A DNA stretch of 64,000 bases from assembly GCF_000378225.1 (NCBI RefSeq), contig NZ_KB905141.1, positions 357,143-421,142 on the forward strand. The letters are read 5' to 3'. The stretch is from Methylophilus methylotrophus DSM 46235 = ATCC 53528. Lineage in GTDB: Bacteria > Pseudomonadota > Gammaproteobacteria > Burkholderiales > Methylophilaceae. The notes beneath the pieces are model-generated. The model was not told the DNA's origin. It made no database searches and saw nothing but the letters and a program-made list of their open reading frames with translations. Shown piece by piece: positions 28,401-37,437 of this stretch (the first letter of the stretch is position 1; each line of letters starts with the position of its first letter). The position numbers and the translations under genes were made by a program.

Positions 28401-28428
28401 AATAAGGCCTACCCAGTTAGGCCTTATT
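28401..28428 (+). terminator. Hairpin after the SnoaL-like gene
   Basis: Perfect 11-bp stem AATAAGGCCTA / TAGGCCTTATT with a 6-nt loop, 13 bp after the stop codon. No T run follows on the plus strand, so termination efficiency is uncertain. Confidence 0.55.
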
Positions 28429-28524
28429 GAACTTAGAGAAACCCTTGATGCCATCACTTTGAACAAGATTGGGCACCATCTTGTCACAACAATCCAGGCA
28501 ATGATGATTGCCCATCAACGATCA

Positions 28525-28630
28525 AAAGCATTCATGCAAAGCATGCTTTTTTATTGCATGACATGGGATAATCCAGCTTTAGATATTCCCCAATATATTT
28601 GGCTAGTGCTTTATATTTTATTTTGCATAC
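28525..28630 (+). pseudogene. Direct repeat copy B: remnant of a second RsmI-like gene start
   Basis: This stretch repeats the terminator and leader of the RsmI-like gene (TGCTTTTTTATTGC, CATGGGATAATCCAGCTTT) and then its first codons: TTG GCT AGT GCT TTA TAT TTT ATT matches ATG GCC GCC GGT ACT TTA TAT TTT ATT minus one codon, and runs into a TGA three codons later. It is therefore a dead 5' fragment ahead of dinB. Confidence 0.75.
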
Positions 28631-28669
28631 CTGATGCTCCATCTTCTGCCAGGCTTCTAAGTCCTTGAT

Positions 28670-29827
28670 ATGCCAGACCAGGAAACCAGACGCATCGCAC
28701 ATATTGATATGGATGCCTTTTTCGCATCTTGTGAATTGTCGCGTTACCCCGAGCTGAAAGGTTTGCCCATGGTGGTGGCCGGGACTTCCTCACATACTCC
28801 AAGGATCAGGGAAGATGGCACCCGCGAATTCTCGCGCTTGCGGGATTACACAGGCCCCGGTGTGCTAACCACTGCCACTTATGAAGCGCGGGCGCTAGGC
28901 CTCAACTCTGCCATGCCGACCATGCGAGCAGCCAAACTCGCGCCTGATGCGATTTTGTTACCTGTGAATTTTGAACTGTATCGCCATTACTCACGGCTCT
29001 TCAAAGAGGCAATTCGTAGCGTTAGTCCACTGGTTGAGAATATCGGCATTGATGAAGTATACGCCGACGTATCCACGCTGCCGGGCGATGCCACCGAGAT
29101 CGCACAACGGTTAAAATCTGCCGTATTTGCCGCCACCAGCCTGACCTGTTCAGTCGGCATTGCACCAAACAAACTACTGGCAAAATTATGCTCAGAAATG
29201 CAAAAGCCCGATGGCATTACGGTGATCACCATGGCAGATTTACCTAGCCGTATCTGGCCCATGCCAGCAAAAAAGATCAACGGTATAGGCCCCAAAGCCA
29301 GCGCAAAACTCGCCTCACTGAATATCGATACGATAGGTGAGATTGCCTCCATGAGTGAAGCCTGGCTGGTACAGCATTTTGGCAATAGTTATGGCAGGTG
29401 GTTGCATCGTGTTTCGCACGGGCAAGACGACAGACCGGTGGTCACAGAAAGCACCCCGGTTTCCATGAGCCGGGAAACCACTTTTGAACGCAATTTACAC
29501 CCGTTACGTGACAAACCAGTGTTAAGCCAGGCCTTCACTCTCCTATGTGAGCGCGTCGCCAGCGATCTTCAGCACAAGGGCTATACCTGCCGGAAGATCG
29601 GCATCAAGCTACGCTTCGATGATTTCAAAACGGTCACTCGCGACCTGACTTTACCTGCCCCCGTGAGCGACGCAAAATCATTACGGCATGCCGCTGGGAA
29701 ATGTCTAAAAAGGATAGACTTAGGCAAGAACATCCGCCTGTTAGGTGTAAAAGCAAGTGGACTGATACGCGCTGATAACTCCCATAATATCCAAGAGCAG
29801 TTTATGCTGGATTTTACCTTTGATTGA
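28670..29827 (+). CDS. dinB: DNA polymerase IV (Y-family translesion polymerase)
   Basis: 385-residue Y-family polymerase. The N-terminal IAHIDMDAFFASCELSRYPELKG carries the first catalytic Asp; the second active-site motif reads IGIDEVYADVS instead of the usual SIDEAYLD. Helix-hairpin-helix KINGIGPKASAKLASLNI and the little-finger region (STPVSMSRETTFERNL) follow. An insertion of about 25 residues after residue 38 (TSSHTPRIREDGTREFSRLR) distinguishes it from E. coli DinB and is seen in a beta-proteobacterial subgroup as far as I recall. No LexA box was recognised upstream. Confidence 0.93.
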   Translation: MPDQETRRIAHIDMDAFFASCELSRYPELKGLPMVVAGTSSHTPRIREDGTREFSRLRDYTGPGVLTTATYEARALGLNSAMPTMRAAKLAPDAILLPVNFELYRHYSRLFKEAIRSVSPLVENIGIDEVYADVSTLPGDATEIAQRLKSAVFAATSLTCSVGIAPNKLLAKLCSEMQKPDGITVITMADLPSRIWPMPAKKINGIGPKASAKLASLNIDTIGEIASMSEAWLVQHFGNSYGRWLHRVSHGQDDRPVVTESTPVSMSRETTFERNLHPLRDKPVLSQAFTLLCERVASDLQHKGYTCRKIGIKLRFDDFKTVTRDLTLPAPVSDAKSLRHAAGKCLKRIDLGKNIRLLGVKASGLIRADNSHNIQEQFMLDFTFD

Positions 29828-29878
29828 GAGTGAGCTAACACCCATTAAACTAATCTCAAAACGGTGAAGACCGCTCAA

Positions 29879-31774
29879 CTACTGTCCACGCATAAACATC
29901 TTATCCAGATCATTCAAACTCACCTGGAACCAGGTAGGCCTGCCATGGTTGCACTGACCGCTTCTTTCAGTTGCTTCCATGTCCCTTAGCAAAGCATTCA
30001 TTTCTGTCAGGGTGAGTTGCCGATTGGCTCTGACGGCCGCATGGCAGGCCATAGTGCCTAAAACTTCATTTTGCCGTTCAAGCAATACACGGCTAGCGCC
30101 ATACTCATGCAAGTCGCGCAATACGGCACGCGCTAGCGCGACAGCATCTGCATCTTGCAGCATGGTGGGTACCGCACGAATAGCGATGGTAGTGGGTGAT
30201 AAAGTGGCTAAATCAAAGCCGAGTTGTTGCAAGGTGTCGCTGCCATTCAAGCTTTGCAAGGTAGCAACCTCAACCTTTTCTGCATAGAAACTGATGGGGA
30301 TCAGCAAAGGTTGTGTGGAAATGGCCTGCTCGCTCAAGGCATTTTTCAGGCGTTCGTACATGATGCGTTCATGAGCGGCATGCATATCGACGACGACCAG
30401 ACCCTGCGCATTTTGCGCAAGGATATAAATACCGTGTAATTGCCCCAAGCCAAAGCCGAGCGGATATTGCTGAGGTGCTTGAGCATCACTTTGATCTTGG
30501 GCCGTTGACGAATCAATGGATGACCCCGGATTGATAAGTGCTTCAGCTACATGCCCACCTTGCACATGATCCAGATTCAAATCAGGTTTTAAATCCCCAT
30601 ACAATTGACCATAAAACTGCTGGGCAACTGCTGGGCTGCGATTGACCGCCCTATCGGACTGATAGTCAAATACCGAGCGGGTTTGCAAAGGCATTTCCAC
30701 CTGCTCTTGCGGCATGCTAAAAGCAGGTGCGGCAACTGGCCTGAATGGATTAAAGGGTGCCTGTAACGGCTGGCTGGCGTGAATCTCGGCCGAAGTCTTT
30801 CCTAACGCCTTGTGCAGGCTATGAAAGATAAAGCGATGTACGGCTTGCGATTCGCGGAAGCGTACTTCGGTTTTGGCCGGGTGTACATTGACATCGACCA
30901 ATGAGGGATCCAGCTCCAGAAACAGGACAAAGGCCGGATGCTTGTCGCCATGCAAAACATCCTGGTAAGCCTGCTTGATGGCATGCGCGATGAGTTTGTC
31001 ACGCACAAAACGTCCATTCACAAACACATACTGGCTATCCCGGCTGTGGCGCTGGTATGTAGGCGAGGCTGTCATGCCCCACAGGCGCAGCCCCCCGCTC
31101 TCTTCTTCAAGCCATATACTTTGCGCAGCAAACTCACTCCCGAGCACATCAGTAATGCGTTGCTGCGGAGTATTGGCCGCCAGGCGTGAAATGGCTTTGC
31201 CATTGTGCTGCAATAAAAAACCCACATTGGGGCGTGACAATGCCACCCGGGTAAAGGCATCTTCACAATGACCAAACTCGGTACTCTCGGTTTTGAGAAA
31301 CTTGCGGCGTGCCGGCGTGTTAAAGTACAAATCATGCACTTCGACGATGGTGCCTGCATCTAATGCCGCAGGGCTGATATTTTGCTGGCGTGTGCCTTCG
31401 GCGGCGATTTGCCAGGCATGACTGGCAGCCTGCTGGCGGCTCGTCAGCACCGTGCGTGAAATCGAGGCAATACTGGCTAAGGCCTCGCCACGAAACCCCA
31501 GGCTGCCGACTTGCTCCAAGTCTTCCAGGCTTTGTATCTTGCTGGTGGCATGGCGAGTCAATGCCAGTTCAAGCTCATCCTTGGCAATGCCGTGCCCGTT
31601 ATCAGTCACTTTCAGTAACTTCATGCCACCCTGCTGCAAGGCGACCTGTATTTGCGTGCTGCCCGCATCCACGCTGTTTTCAAGCAGTTCTTTAAGCGCT
31701 GAGGCCGGGCGCTCAACCACCTCACCGGCGGCAATTTGACTGATTAACTGATCGGGTAAGAGTTTAATTTGCAT
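29879..31774 (-). CDS. mutL: DNA mismatch repair protein MutL
   Basis: 631-residue GHKL ATPase. The N-terminal ATP-binding domain has IAAGEVVERPASALKELLENSVDAG, DNGHGI, TSKI, GFRGEALASI, and VDVNVHPAKTEVRF. A long Gln/Pro-rich linker (residues ~340-430) joins the C-terminal dimerisation domain. That domain has VVDMHAAHERIMYE, CHAAVRANR and ends CNHGRPTWFQVSL. The endonuclease motif DQHAAHERI-x-YE has VDMHAAHERIMYE here, so the DQHA form is not present. It couples MutS mismatch recognition to strand removal. Its start codon is only 26 bp from that of the divergent helicase gene. Confidence 0.97.
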   Translation of the reverse strand: MQIKLLPDQLISQIAAGEVVERPASALKELLENSVDAGSTQIQVALQQGGMKLLKVTDNGHGIAKDELELALTRHATSKIQSLEDLEQVGSLGFRGEALASIASISRTVLTSRQQAASHAWQIAAEGTRQQNISPAALDAGTIVEVHDLYFNTPARRKFLKTESTEFGHCEDAFTRVALSRPNVGFLLQHNGKAISRLAANTPQQRITDVLGSEFAAQSIWLEEESGGLRLWGMTASPTYQRHSRDSQYVFVNGRFVRDKLIAHAIKQAYQDVLHGDKHPAFVLFLELDPSLVDVNVHPAKTEVRFRESQAVHRFIFHSLHKALGKTSAEIHASQPLQAPFNPFRPVAAPAFSMPQEQVEMPLQTRSVFDYQSDRAVNRSPAVAQQFYGQLYGDLKPDLNLDHVQGGHVAEALINPGSSIDSSTAQDQSDAQAPQQYPLGFGLGQLHGIYILAQNAQGLVVVDMHAAHERIMYERLKNALSEQAISTQPLLIPISFYAEKVEVATLQSLNGSDTLQQLGFDLATLSPTTIAIRAVPTMLQDADAVALARAVLRDLHEYGASRVLLERQNEVLGTMACHAAVRANRQLTLTEMNALLRDMEATERSGQCNHGRPTWFQVSLNDLDKMFMRGQ

Positions 31775-31778
31775 CTCG

Positions 31779-31804
31779 CCATTCTACCCGTTTTGCTAGA
31801 ATGG
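31779..31804. promoter_or_regulatory. Inverted repeat in the 26-bp mutL/helicase divergent gap
   Basis: Perfect 8-bp inverted repeat CCATTCTA (31779-31786) and TAGAATGG (31797-31804) fills almost the whole space between the mutL start (31774) and the helicase ATG (31801), which it overlaps. It may be an operator or a 5'-end hairpin. Confidence 0.5.
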
Positions 31805-33333
31805 AGGCCATGTCGCTTTCCGATTTTCAGGCTTACCTCAGCCGTTTCAACCTCGCCCGCAAGTTGCGTCGCCAGCATCATTTTTATGTGGGCCCAACCA
31901 ACTCCGGCAAAACTTACCAGGCCCTGGAAACCCTGCGACAAGCCAACTCTGGCGTTTATCTCGCCCCGCTACGGCTGTTGGCAATGGAGGTACGTGACCG
32001 CTTAACGCAAGCCGGTGTGCCGTGCAACCTGGTGACCGGTGAAGAGCGTATCCTGATGCCAGGGGCGCAACATACGGCTTCAACCATCGAAATGATGCGC
32101 CCAGACCATGCCGTCGATGTGGCGGTGATAGATGAAATCCAGATGCTGATGGACCCCGACCGCGGCAGTGCCTGGACAGCCGCATTGCTGGGCGTACCCG
32201 CAAAGCAGGTATTTATCTGCGGTGCCAATAGCGTGACCGAAAGCTGCACCCGGCTACTCGATGCCTTGCAAGAACCCTATACCCTCACCTACCTCGAGCG
32301 TATGACCCCGCTCATGATTGAAGATGCCAGTATTTGTGGTGAGCGCTACCATGCTGCCAAGTTGCGCAAAGCCTTGCAGCCCGGCGATGCCATCATTGCC
32401 TTTAGCCGCAAAGACGTACTGACATTGGCTGCACGTATCCGCCAGTGGGGCTTTCAGGTCGCCACCATTTATGGCGCCCTGTCACCCGAAGTCAGGCGCG
32501 GCGAATCAGCCCGCTTTGCCAATGGCGAAGCGCAGATACTGGTCGCGACAGACGCCATTGGCATGGGCCTGAACCTGCCTATTCGCCGCGTGATTTTTGC
32601 CAACATCCACAAATTCGACGGCGTGGCACCGCGCCCGCTCAATGCCACCGAAATGCGCCAGATTGCCGGGCGCGCAGGCCGCCATGGTTTATATGACACC
32701 GGTTATGTCACCGTGCTCGAAGATGACGAGCAATGGCACCTGCATGAAATGCTAGGCTGTGATGACACCGTCGCACCCTTTGCCTTGCCTATTACCGTAG
32801 GCGGCGGCGATATTGAAGCACTCAGCCAGCAAATCCCTACCTGGCGGCTGGCAGAATGCGTGGAAACCCTGCATGCGCAGTATCAACGCCAATCTGGCGC
32901 GACCGCATTGCAATGGCATGTCACGCCCTTGCAATACCAACAGGCGTTATTGATTGATGAAACGGCCCCCAAACTAGCGATGCGCGATAAATTCAGACTG
33001 ATGTGCGCGCCATTGGCGATACAGGTGCCGATTGCACGGGATTATTTTGTGCAGTGCATACAAGCGATAGACAACTATCAGCCTCGCCCATTGCCGCTCA
33101 TGCCGGAATGGTTGAAAGGCCAACAGGCAGAATATCTAGAACAAGCAGAACTGATTTGCCAGCACCTGAGTTTATACAGCTGGCTGGGCTATCAATACCC
33201 CAAGATTTTTCGGGATGGTGACTTGGTGGATGAAGCGCGCAAGAAACTCAATGGGTATATCAGCCGGGCGCTACGGGTGCAGGCGGGATATGGGAAGACA
33301 CAGAGGGAAACGGAATTGGGGCAATATCGCTGA
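31801..33333 (+). CDS. Suv3-like DExH RNA helicase
   Basis: 510-residue superfamily-2 helicase closest in motif pattern to the mitochondrial RNA helicase Suv3: Walker A YVGPTNSGKTYQAL near residue 29, LAPLRLLAMEV, DEIQML (DExH/DEIQ box), VATDAIGMGLNLPIRRVIF and QIAGRAGRHG. The C-terminal part has LYSWLGYQYPKIFRDGDLVDEARKKLNGYI, like the Suv3 C-terminal domain. Suv3 works with an exoribonuclease or PNPase in RNA decay; no nuclease gene is adjacent here. Start either ATG 31801 or ATG 31810; the latter has GGAGG only 3 nt upstream. Confidence 0.88.
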   Translation: MEAMSLSDFQAYLSRFNLARKLRRQHHFYVGPTNSGKTYQALETLRQANSGVYLAPLRLLAMEVRDRLTQAGVPCNLVTGEERILMPGAQHTASTIEMMRPDHAVDVAVIDEIQMLMDPDRGSAWTAALLGVPAKQVFICGANSVTESCTRLLDALQEPYTLTYLERMTPLMIEDASICGERYHAAKLRKALQPGDAIIAFSRKDVLTLAARIRQWGFQVATIYGALSPEVRRGESARFANGEAQILVATDAIGMGLNLPIRRVIFANIHKFDGVAPRPLNATEMRQIAGRAGRHGLYDTGYVTVLEDDEQWHLHEMLGCDDTVAPFALPITVGGGDIEALSQQIPTWRLAECVETLHAQYQRQSGATALQWHVTPLQYQQALLIDETAPKLAMRDKFRLMCAPLAIQVPIARDYFVQCIQAIDNYQPRPLPLMPEWLKGQQAEYLEQAELICQHLSLYSWLGYQYPKIFRDGDLVDEARKKLNGYISRALRVQAGYGKTQRETELGQYR

Positions 33334-33520
33334 AAGAATACTGCGCGGTATTTTCATTGAACATGGGCATCATTCAGTAGATGTTTGATTGTTTAGATAA
33401 ATGACTGTTATGTTTCGTCTTTAGGCGATCAATCTTGCCTACGCTTGTTGTCCATTAGAAAGTCGCAGGGGAGCATGTATGCCTACTCGGATTAGTGTTT
33501 GTTTTATGTAATGTTCTTTT
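33334..33520. other. Non-coding stretch before the inverted-repeat element
   Basis: 187 bp without a credible ORF. It contains one partial copy of the element terminus, TTCGTCTTTAGGCGATC (33415-33432), about 100 bp outside the left end of the element that follows. Confidence 0.5.
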
Positions 33521-34138
33521 TTCGCCTATAGGCGAGTTACTTTTCTTTGCTTGCCCAAGGATAAAGTAACCAAAAGAAAGTGCACCCTAGCTTCCGCTTG
33601 TTTCCTGCGTTGCTCGTCAGCGTGGGCGGCCAACGAAACTCGCCCTAGTGGCTTGCACACTGCGCAAGCCACCGCGGATCTCGGACAGCCGCTGGCCGAC
33701 ACCTCCCACGCCGACTGCGCTACTCGGCGCGGCAGATAGGGGCCCGAAAACCCATGAGAGCCACCGTTGGCGTATTGAATAAAAGAATTATTTTTTTGAA
33801 CGGTCCAAACTTCTACGCTCGTAGTTTGGCGAGACAAATCCCATTCCATCACGCTGAGTAGCGGAGACAAATTAAGGGAGAAGGGAGCGACTGTCTGAGC
33901 TCCTCAACAGCTCACGTTTTGTGTGAGCTGTCAGGGCGAGTTTCGTGACCGCTTACTTTGTTGATAACTAAGACTGCAAAGCAGTCTGTTACGGCGTAGG
34001 CTAACTCACGTAGCGATGTTAAGCGTAGCGGCCGTAGCCAACAACGCAAGGGAGCCGAAGGCCGTGATGGCTGGGTGCCCTCTTCTTTGGTGACTTTCTG
34101 TGGGGCAAGCAACAGAAAGTCACTCGCCTAAAGGCGAA
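33521..34138. repeat. Inverted-repeat-bounded non-coding element (618 bp)
   Basis: The ends form long terminal inverted repeats. 33521-33556 and 34103-34138 match at 31 of 36 positions (TTCGCCT.TAGGCGAGT.ACTTT...), and weaker matching continues inward to about 70 bp (AAGT.ACCAAA.GAA and GCACCC). A second, perfect 14-bp inverted pair ACGAAACTCGCCCT / AGGGCGAGTTTCGT lies at 33633-33646 and 33933-33946. Each arm then carries a perfect 9-bp hairpin: GTGGCTTGC/GCAAGCCAC (33648-33672) and ACAGCTCAC/GTGAGCTGT (33907-33931). Further perfect hairpins are at 33971-33987 and 34090-34123 (12 bp). ORFs inside have no recognisable protein features. It may be a mobile MITE-like element or a structured RNA locus. 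I saw no target-site duplication and no transposase. Confidence 0.8.
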
Positions 34139-34173
34139 ATTAAATCACTCATGATCTTCTAAGCACACAAGAG

Positions 34174-34908
34174 CTACTGCTTAGGCCGTCGCTCTTCCAA
34201 AACACCCCAAACCAAACTCAACACCAGTAACAATAGCGCGCTCAATACAATCAATGCCAATTGCGGTGCTTGATAAAGCTTGTTCAGCGGGGTGTTAGCA
34301 ATCGCTTTTGCATTAGCTTGATAGGTATCCAACACATGCGTTCTCACGGCCATGACACGGCGCGTTAAATGATCCACCGAAAAGGAATAGCCTTTGGATG
34401 CCGGTAATTCTGGAAGGTGCACGCTTGGCAGCGAAAGCCCAGGCAAATGCCACCACGAGCTTTGCTGGGCGTCTTGTGTAAGCTGCACACTCATCACCAA
34501 TCCCGGGGTGACAAAGGTTTGCGGATCGACTTCATCGGCTTTTTTAATGCGGTGGGTGATGGTATGCAGGGTCTGCGCATTGGGTACGGCGATTAATTGC
34601 GCAGACTTGGCCGTCTGGTCTGCTTTGAGCAGGATGCCGCGGCTGCGGCTCAGGGTCAGTGATTGTTGTACAAAGCGTTGCTGGAGGACGGGGCTTTGCG
34701 GGTAGAGTTTGGCGGCGAGGCTGTTGACGCTTTCACCAGGTAGCAATGGCCAGAGCATGGATTGCTCTTGCCTGGGATTGGCGATACCAAACGCGGCCTG
34801 CACGGGATGGCTGAATAGCCGGAGCGTCAGGCCGAGAACGATTATCACGCCTGCCATCATCACCAACGATGATCTGAGATTCCATTGGTGAGGATGGCGG
34901 GGAATCAT
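34174..34908 (-). CDS. Membrane protein with a LysM-like segment
   Basis: 244-residue protein of unknown function. A transmembrane segment lies at residues ~15-35 (SLVMMAGVIIVLGLTLRLF) and another at the C-terminus (LALIVLSALLLLVLSLVWGVL), followed by a basic tail. Between them, LLPGESVNSLAAKLYPQSPVLQQRFVQQSLTLS resembles the LysM-like N-terminal domain of FimV-type proteins, suggesting a periplasmic peptidoglycan-binding region. Its ATG overlaps the argH stop codon (TGATG), so it is translationally coupled to argH, though no functional link to arginine synthesis is obvious. Confidence 0.7.
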   Translation of the reverse strand: MIPRHPHQWNLRSSLVMMAGVIIVLGLTLRLFSHPVQAAFGIANPRQEQSMLWPLLPGESVNSLAAKLYPQSPVLQQRFVQQSLTLSRSRGILLKADQTAKSAQLIAVPNAQTLHTITHRIKKADEVDPQTFVTPGLVMSVQLTQDAQQSSWWHLPGLSLPSVHLPELPASKGYSFSVDHLTRRVMAVRTHVLDTYQANAKAIANTPLNKLYQAPQLALIVLSALLLLVLSLVWGVLEERRPKQ

Positions 34909-36326
34909 CACTGCCCTAACTGTACTCTGGCTTGCGCAATGGCGCGGCGGACTTGTTCTGGCGCGGTGCCGCCGGTGTGATTACGACTGGCCACTGAGCC
35001 TTCCAGCGTGAGGACTTCAAACACGTCGTCGCTGATGGTGCTACTAAACGCCTGTAACTCAGCCAGGCTGAATTCGGCCAGGTCGCGGCCGGATTCCACA
35101 CCCGCTTTCACGGCATGTGCAACGACTTCATGTGCATCACGGAAAGGCATGCCTTTTTTCACCAGGTAATCGGCCAGGTCGGTGGCGGTTGCAAAGCCTT
35201 CCAGCGCGGCCTGGCGCATATTGTCGGCTTTGACGGTGATGCCACGCAGCATGTCGGCGTAAATCTGCAAGGTCACCAGCAGGGTGTCAGCCACGTCAAA
35301 CAGCGGTTCTTTGTCTTCCTGGTTGTCTTTGTTGTAGGCCAGTGGCTGGCCTTTCATCAGGGTCAGCAAACCAATCAGGTGACCGTAAACACGGCCAGTT
35401 TTGCCGCGCACCAGTTCCGGTACGTCAGGGTTTTTCTTTTGCGGCATGATGGAGGAGCCGGTACAGAAGCGGTCGGCAATATCAATAAAGCCAAATCTTG
35501 GGCTCATCCATAGAATCAGCTCTTCGGAGAAGCGTGACAGGTGCATCATCAACAAAGATGCGGCTGCATTAAATTCAATGGCAAAGTCACGGTCAGAGAC
35601 GGCGTCCAGTGAGTTCTGGCAGACGCTATCAAAGCCCAGCAACTCGGCCACCAGTTCACGTTTGATCGGATAGCTTGTGCCTGCCAGTGCGGCGGCGCCC
35701 AAGGGCAGGCGGTTGATACGCTTGCGGGCATCGGCAAAACGCTCTGCATCGCGGTTGAGCATTTCAAAATAGGCCATCAAGTGGTGACCAAACGTCACCG
35801 GTTGCGCCACTTGCAGGTGGGTGAAACCAGGCATGATGGTGGCGGCGTTTTGCTCAGCCAAATCCAGCAGTGAAGTTTGCAGGGCGCGGATACCGGCAAT
35901 CGTGTCATCGACCACGCTGCGCAGCCATAAGCGCACATCGGTGGCTACTTGGTCGTTACGTGATCTACCAGTGTGTAAGCGCTTACCGGCATCGCCGATT
36001 TTTTCGGTCAGGCGTTTTTCAATATTCAGGTGTACATCTTCAAGGTCGAGCAGCCACTCAAACTGACCGGCTTCAATTTCAGTCAGGATCTCACCCAAAC
36101 CACGTTTAATGTCTTCTACATCTTGCGCTGAAATAATCCCTTGCGTACCCAGCATGGTGGCGTGGGCAATCGAACCCTGAATATCGAATCTGGCCAGGCG
36201 TTTATCAAAATCGACGGAGGCGGTATAACGCTTGACCAGCTCTGCCACCGGCTCATTAAAGCGGCCGGACCAGGCTTGGTCCTTTTGATGCAAAGAAGAC
36301 TGGGTTGTCGGTTTGGATGCGGTCAA
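34908..36326 (-). CDS. argH: Argininosuccinate lyase
   Basis: 472-residue enzyme that splits argininosuccinate to arginine and fumarate. It has [38 protein letters not shown], the flexible catalytic-loop signature [26 protein letters not shown], and [22 protein letters not shown] start at 36326 is preferred: the only upstream alternative, ATG at 36398, is part of a TATAAT promoter box on this strand, and the family length is ~460-470. With the ATG the protein would have 496 residues and an odd N-terminal extension. Divergent from the sensor kinase gene. Confidence 0.95.
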   Translation of the reverse strand: MTASKPTTQSSLHQKDQAWSGRFNEPVAELVKRYTASVDFDKRLARFDIQGSIAHATMLGTQGIISAQDVEDIKRGLGEILTEIEAGQFEWLLDLEDVHLNIEKRLTEKIGDAGKRLHTGRSRNDQVATDVRLWLRSVVDDTIAGIRALQTSLLDLAEQNAATIMPGFTHLQVAQPVTFGHHLMAYFEMLNRDAERFADARKRINRLPLGAAALAGTSYPIKRELVAELLGFDSVCQNSLDAVSDRDFAIEFNAAASLLMMHLSRFSEELILWMSPRFGFIDIADRFCTGSSIMPQKKNPDVPELVRGKTGRVYGHLIGLLTLMKGQPLAYNKDNQEDKEPLFDVADTLLVTLQIYADMLRGITVKADNMRQAALEGFATATDLADYLVKKGMPFRDAHEVVAHAVKAGVESGRDLAEFSLAELQAFSSTISDDVFEVLTLEGSVASRNHTGGTAPEQVRRAIAQARVQLGQ

Positions 36327-36396
36327 AACAAAATTCTTTCTGCCAAAAAGGCTGGCTTGCGCGACAGGCGCTGAATACTTATCATGCTGGAGCCAC

Positions 36397-36426
36397 ATTA
36401 TAAATGAACATCACGCTGTGCGTAAA
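36397..36426 (-). promoter_or_regulatory. Sigma-70 promoter of argH
   Basis: On the minus strand TTTACG (36421-36426), 18-bp spacer, then TATAAT (36397-36402). The predicted start near 36390 leaves a ~64-nt leader to the TTG at 36326. The promoter overlaps the start of the divergent kinase gene. Confidence 0.55.
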
Positions 36427-37437
36427 ACTAGCCGCATTCCCAATTTTCGCAATCTGGGCATACACTTACGTGTACTGTTGCTGCACCTTTGTTTGTTGGC
36501 GTTGCTGACGGTGTATGACGGCCCGTCCGGCTGGAATGTGTCTTTATGGCTCAACGACCTGGCCCAGATTGGCAGCCACTGGGCGCCACCGCTGTTAATA
36601 GTGATGGGCGCACTCACACTGGCTTACCCTTATCTTAGCCGCTGGCCATACCGATGGGCGCTTGCGAGTATTTTCCTGCTGGCGATCAGCCTGACCGCCT
36701 TGTCCGCGTTAGCCTATCATCGCTGGATTACGCCGTTAGCCACCGCGCAAGTATGGCAATTGATATTGCTATGTGTGGCAGATGTGCTGATGTGTTTGTA
36801 TTACCTGGATTTATTGCAACGCGCCTATTCCCCTGCGATTGCCGAGGCCCGGTTACAGGCCTTGCAGGCGCGTATCCGGCCCCATTTCCTGTTTAACAGC
36901 CTCAATGCCGCGTTATCATTGATACGCAGCCAGCCACAGCGTGCCGAAAACGCGCTGGAGGATATGGCAGAGTTGTTTCGTGTGCTCATGGCCGACAACC
37001 GGGACTTGGTGCCGTTGTCGCAGGAAATTGCCTTGTGCCAGCAATACCTGAACATCGAAAAATTGCGGCTGGATGAGCGTTTGCAATATGACTGGCAATT
37101 GTCTGATATTCCGCCCGAGATTATGATCCCACCCCTGATTTTGCAGCCTTTGCTGGAAAACGCGGTCTATCACGGGATAGAGCCGCAATCACAAGGTGGC
37201 CTCATTGGTATTGAAATTCGCCCCAGTGGCAAGAGTTTGCTGTTGCGTATCAGCAATCCTTTGCCACCACGCAGTGACAAGTCTGGCGGTAATAAAATGG
37301 CCCTCAAGAATATCCGCGAACGTTTGCGCTTGCATTATGACCTGGAGGCCCAGTTGCGGCAGTATGAAGCCGACCAGCGGTACATTGTAGAAATCCTGAT
37401 CCCGACGCGGCCGATGTCGGAGGTGGTGCATGGCTAA
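36418..37437 (+). CDS. algZ: Sensor histidine kinase of the LytS/AlgZ family
   Basis: 339-residue membrane kinase. Several transmembrane helices lie in residues ~10-150, followed by the LytS-type kinase core: phospho-acceptor His in RPHFLFNSLNAALSLI, and the ATP-binding N box LQPLLENAVYHGIEP and the G box with NIRERLRLHYD. This class lacks the common HATPase D-box spacing and pairs with LytTR regulators, as here. A GTG at 36418 is chosen because no ATG precedes the membrane region in frame, except one at 36313 that would overlap argH. The stop overlaps the regulator gene by 8 bp. The argH/algZ-algR-hemC-hemD order is the same as in Pseudomonas. Confidence 0.85.
   Translation: MRKTSRIPNFRNLGIHLRVLLLHLCLLALLTVYDGPSGWNVSLWLNDLAQIGSHWAPPLLIVMGALTLAYPYLSRWPYRWALASIFLLAISLTALSALAYHRWITPLATAQVWQLILLCVADVLMCLYYLDLLQRAYSPAIAEARLQALQARIRPHFLFNSLNAALSLIRSQPQRAENALEDMAELFRVLMADNRDLVPLSQEIALCQQYLNIEKLRLDERLQYDWQLSDIPPEIMIPPLILQPLLENAVYHGIEPQSQGGLIGIEIRPSGKSLLLRISNPLPPRSDKSGGNKMALKNIRERLRLHYDLEAQLRQYEADQRYIVEILIPTRPMSEVVHG

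Noticed and set aside
28246-28668. A 140-codon ORF overlapping the SnoaL-like gene and the region before dinB
   Set aside because: It spans the terminator hairpin and the dead gene copy, has no ribosome-binding site and no recognisable features.
33526-33870. A 114-codon minus-strand ORF inside the inverted-repeat element
   Set aside because: It runs through the palindromic arms, has no recognisable domain and resembles the spurious 'hypothetical protein' ORFs annotated in similar repeats; no ribosome-binding site seen.
36313-36417. A longer start for the AlgZ-like kinase at 36313
   Set aside because: It would overlap the argH promoter and coding region, and the extra residues show no family similarity.
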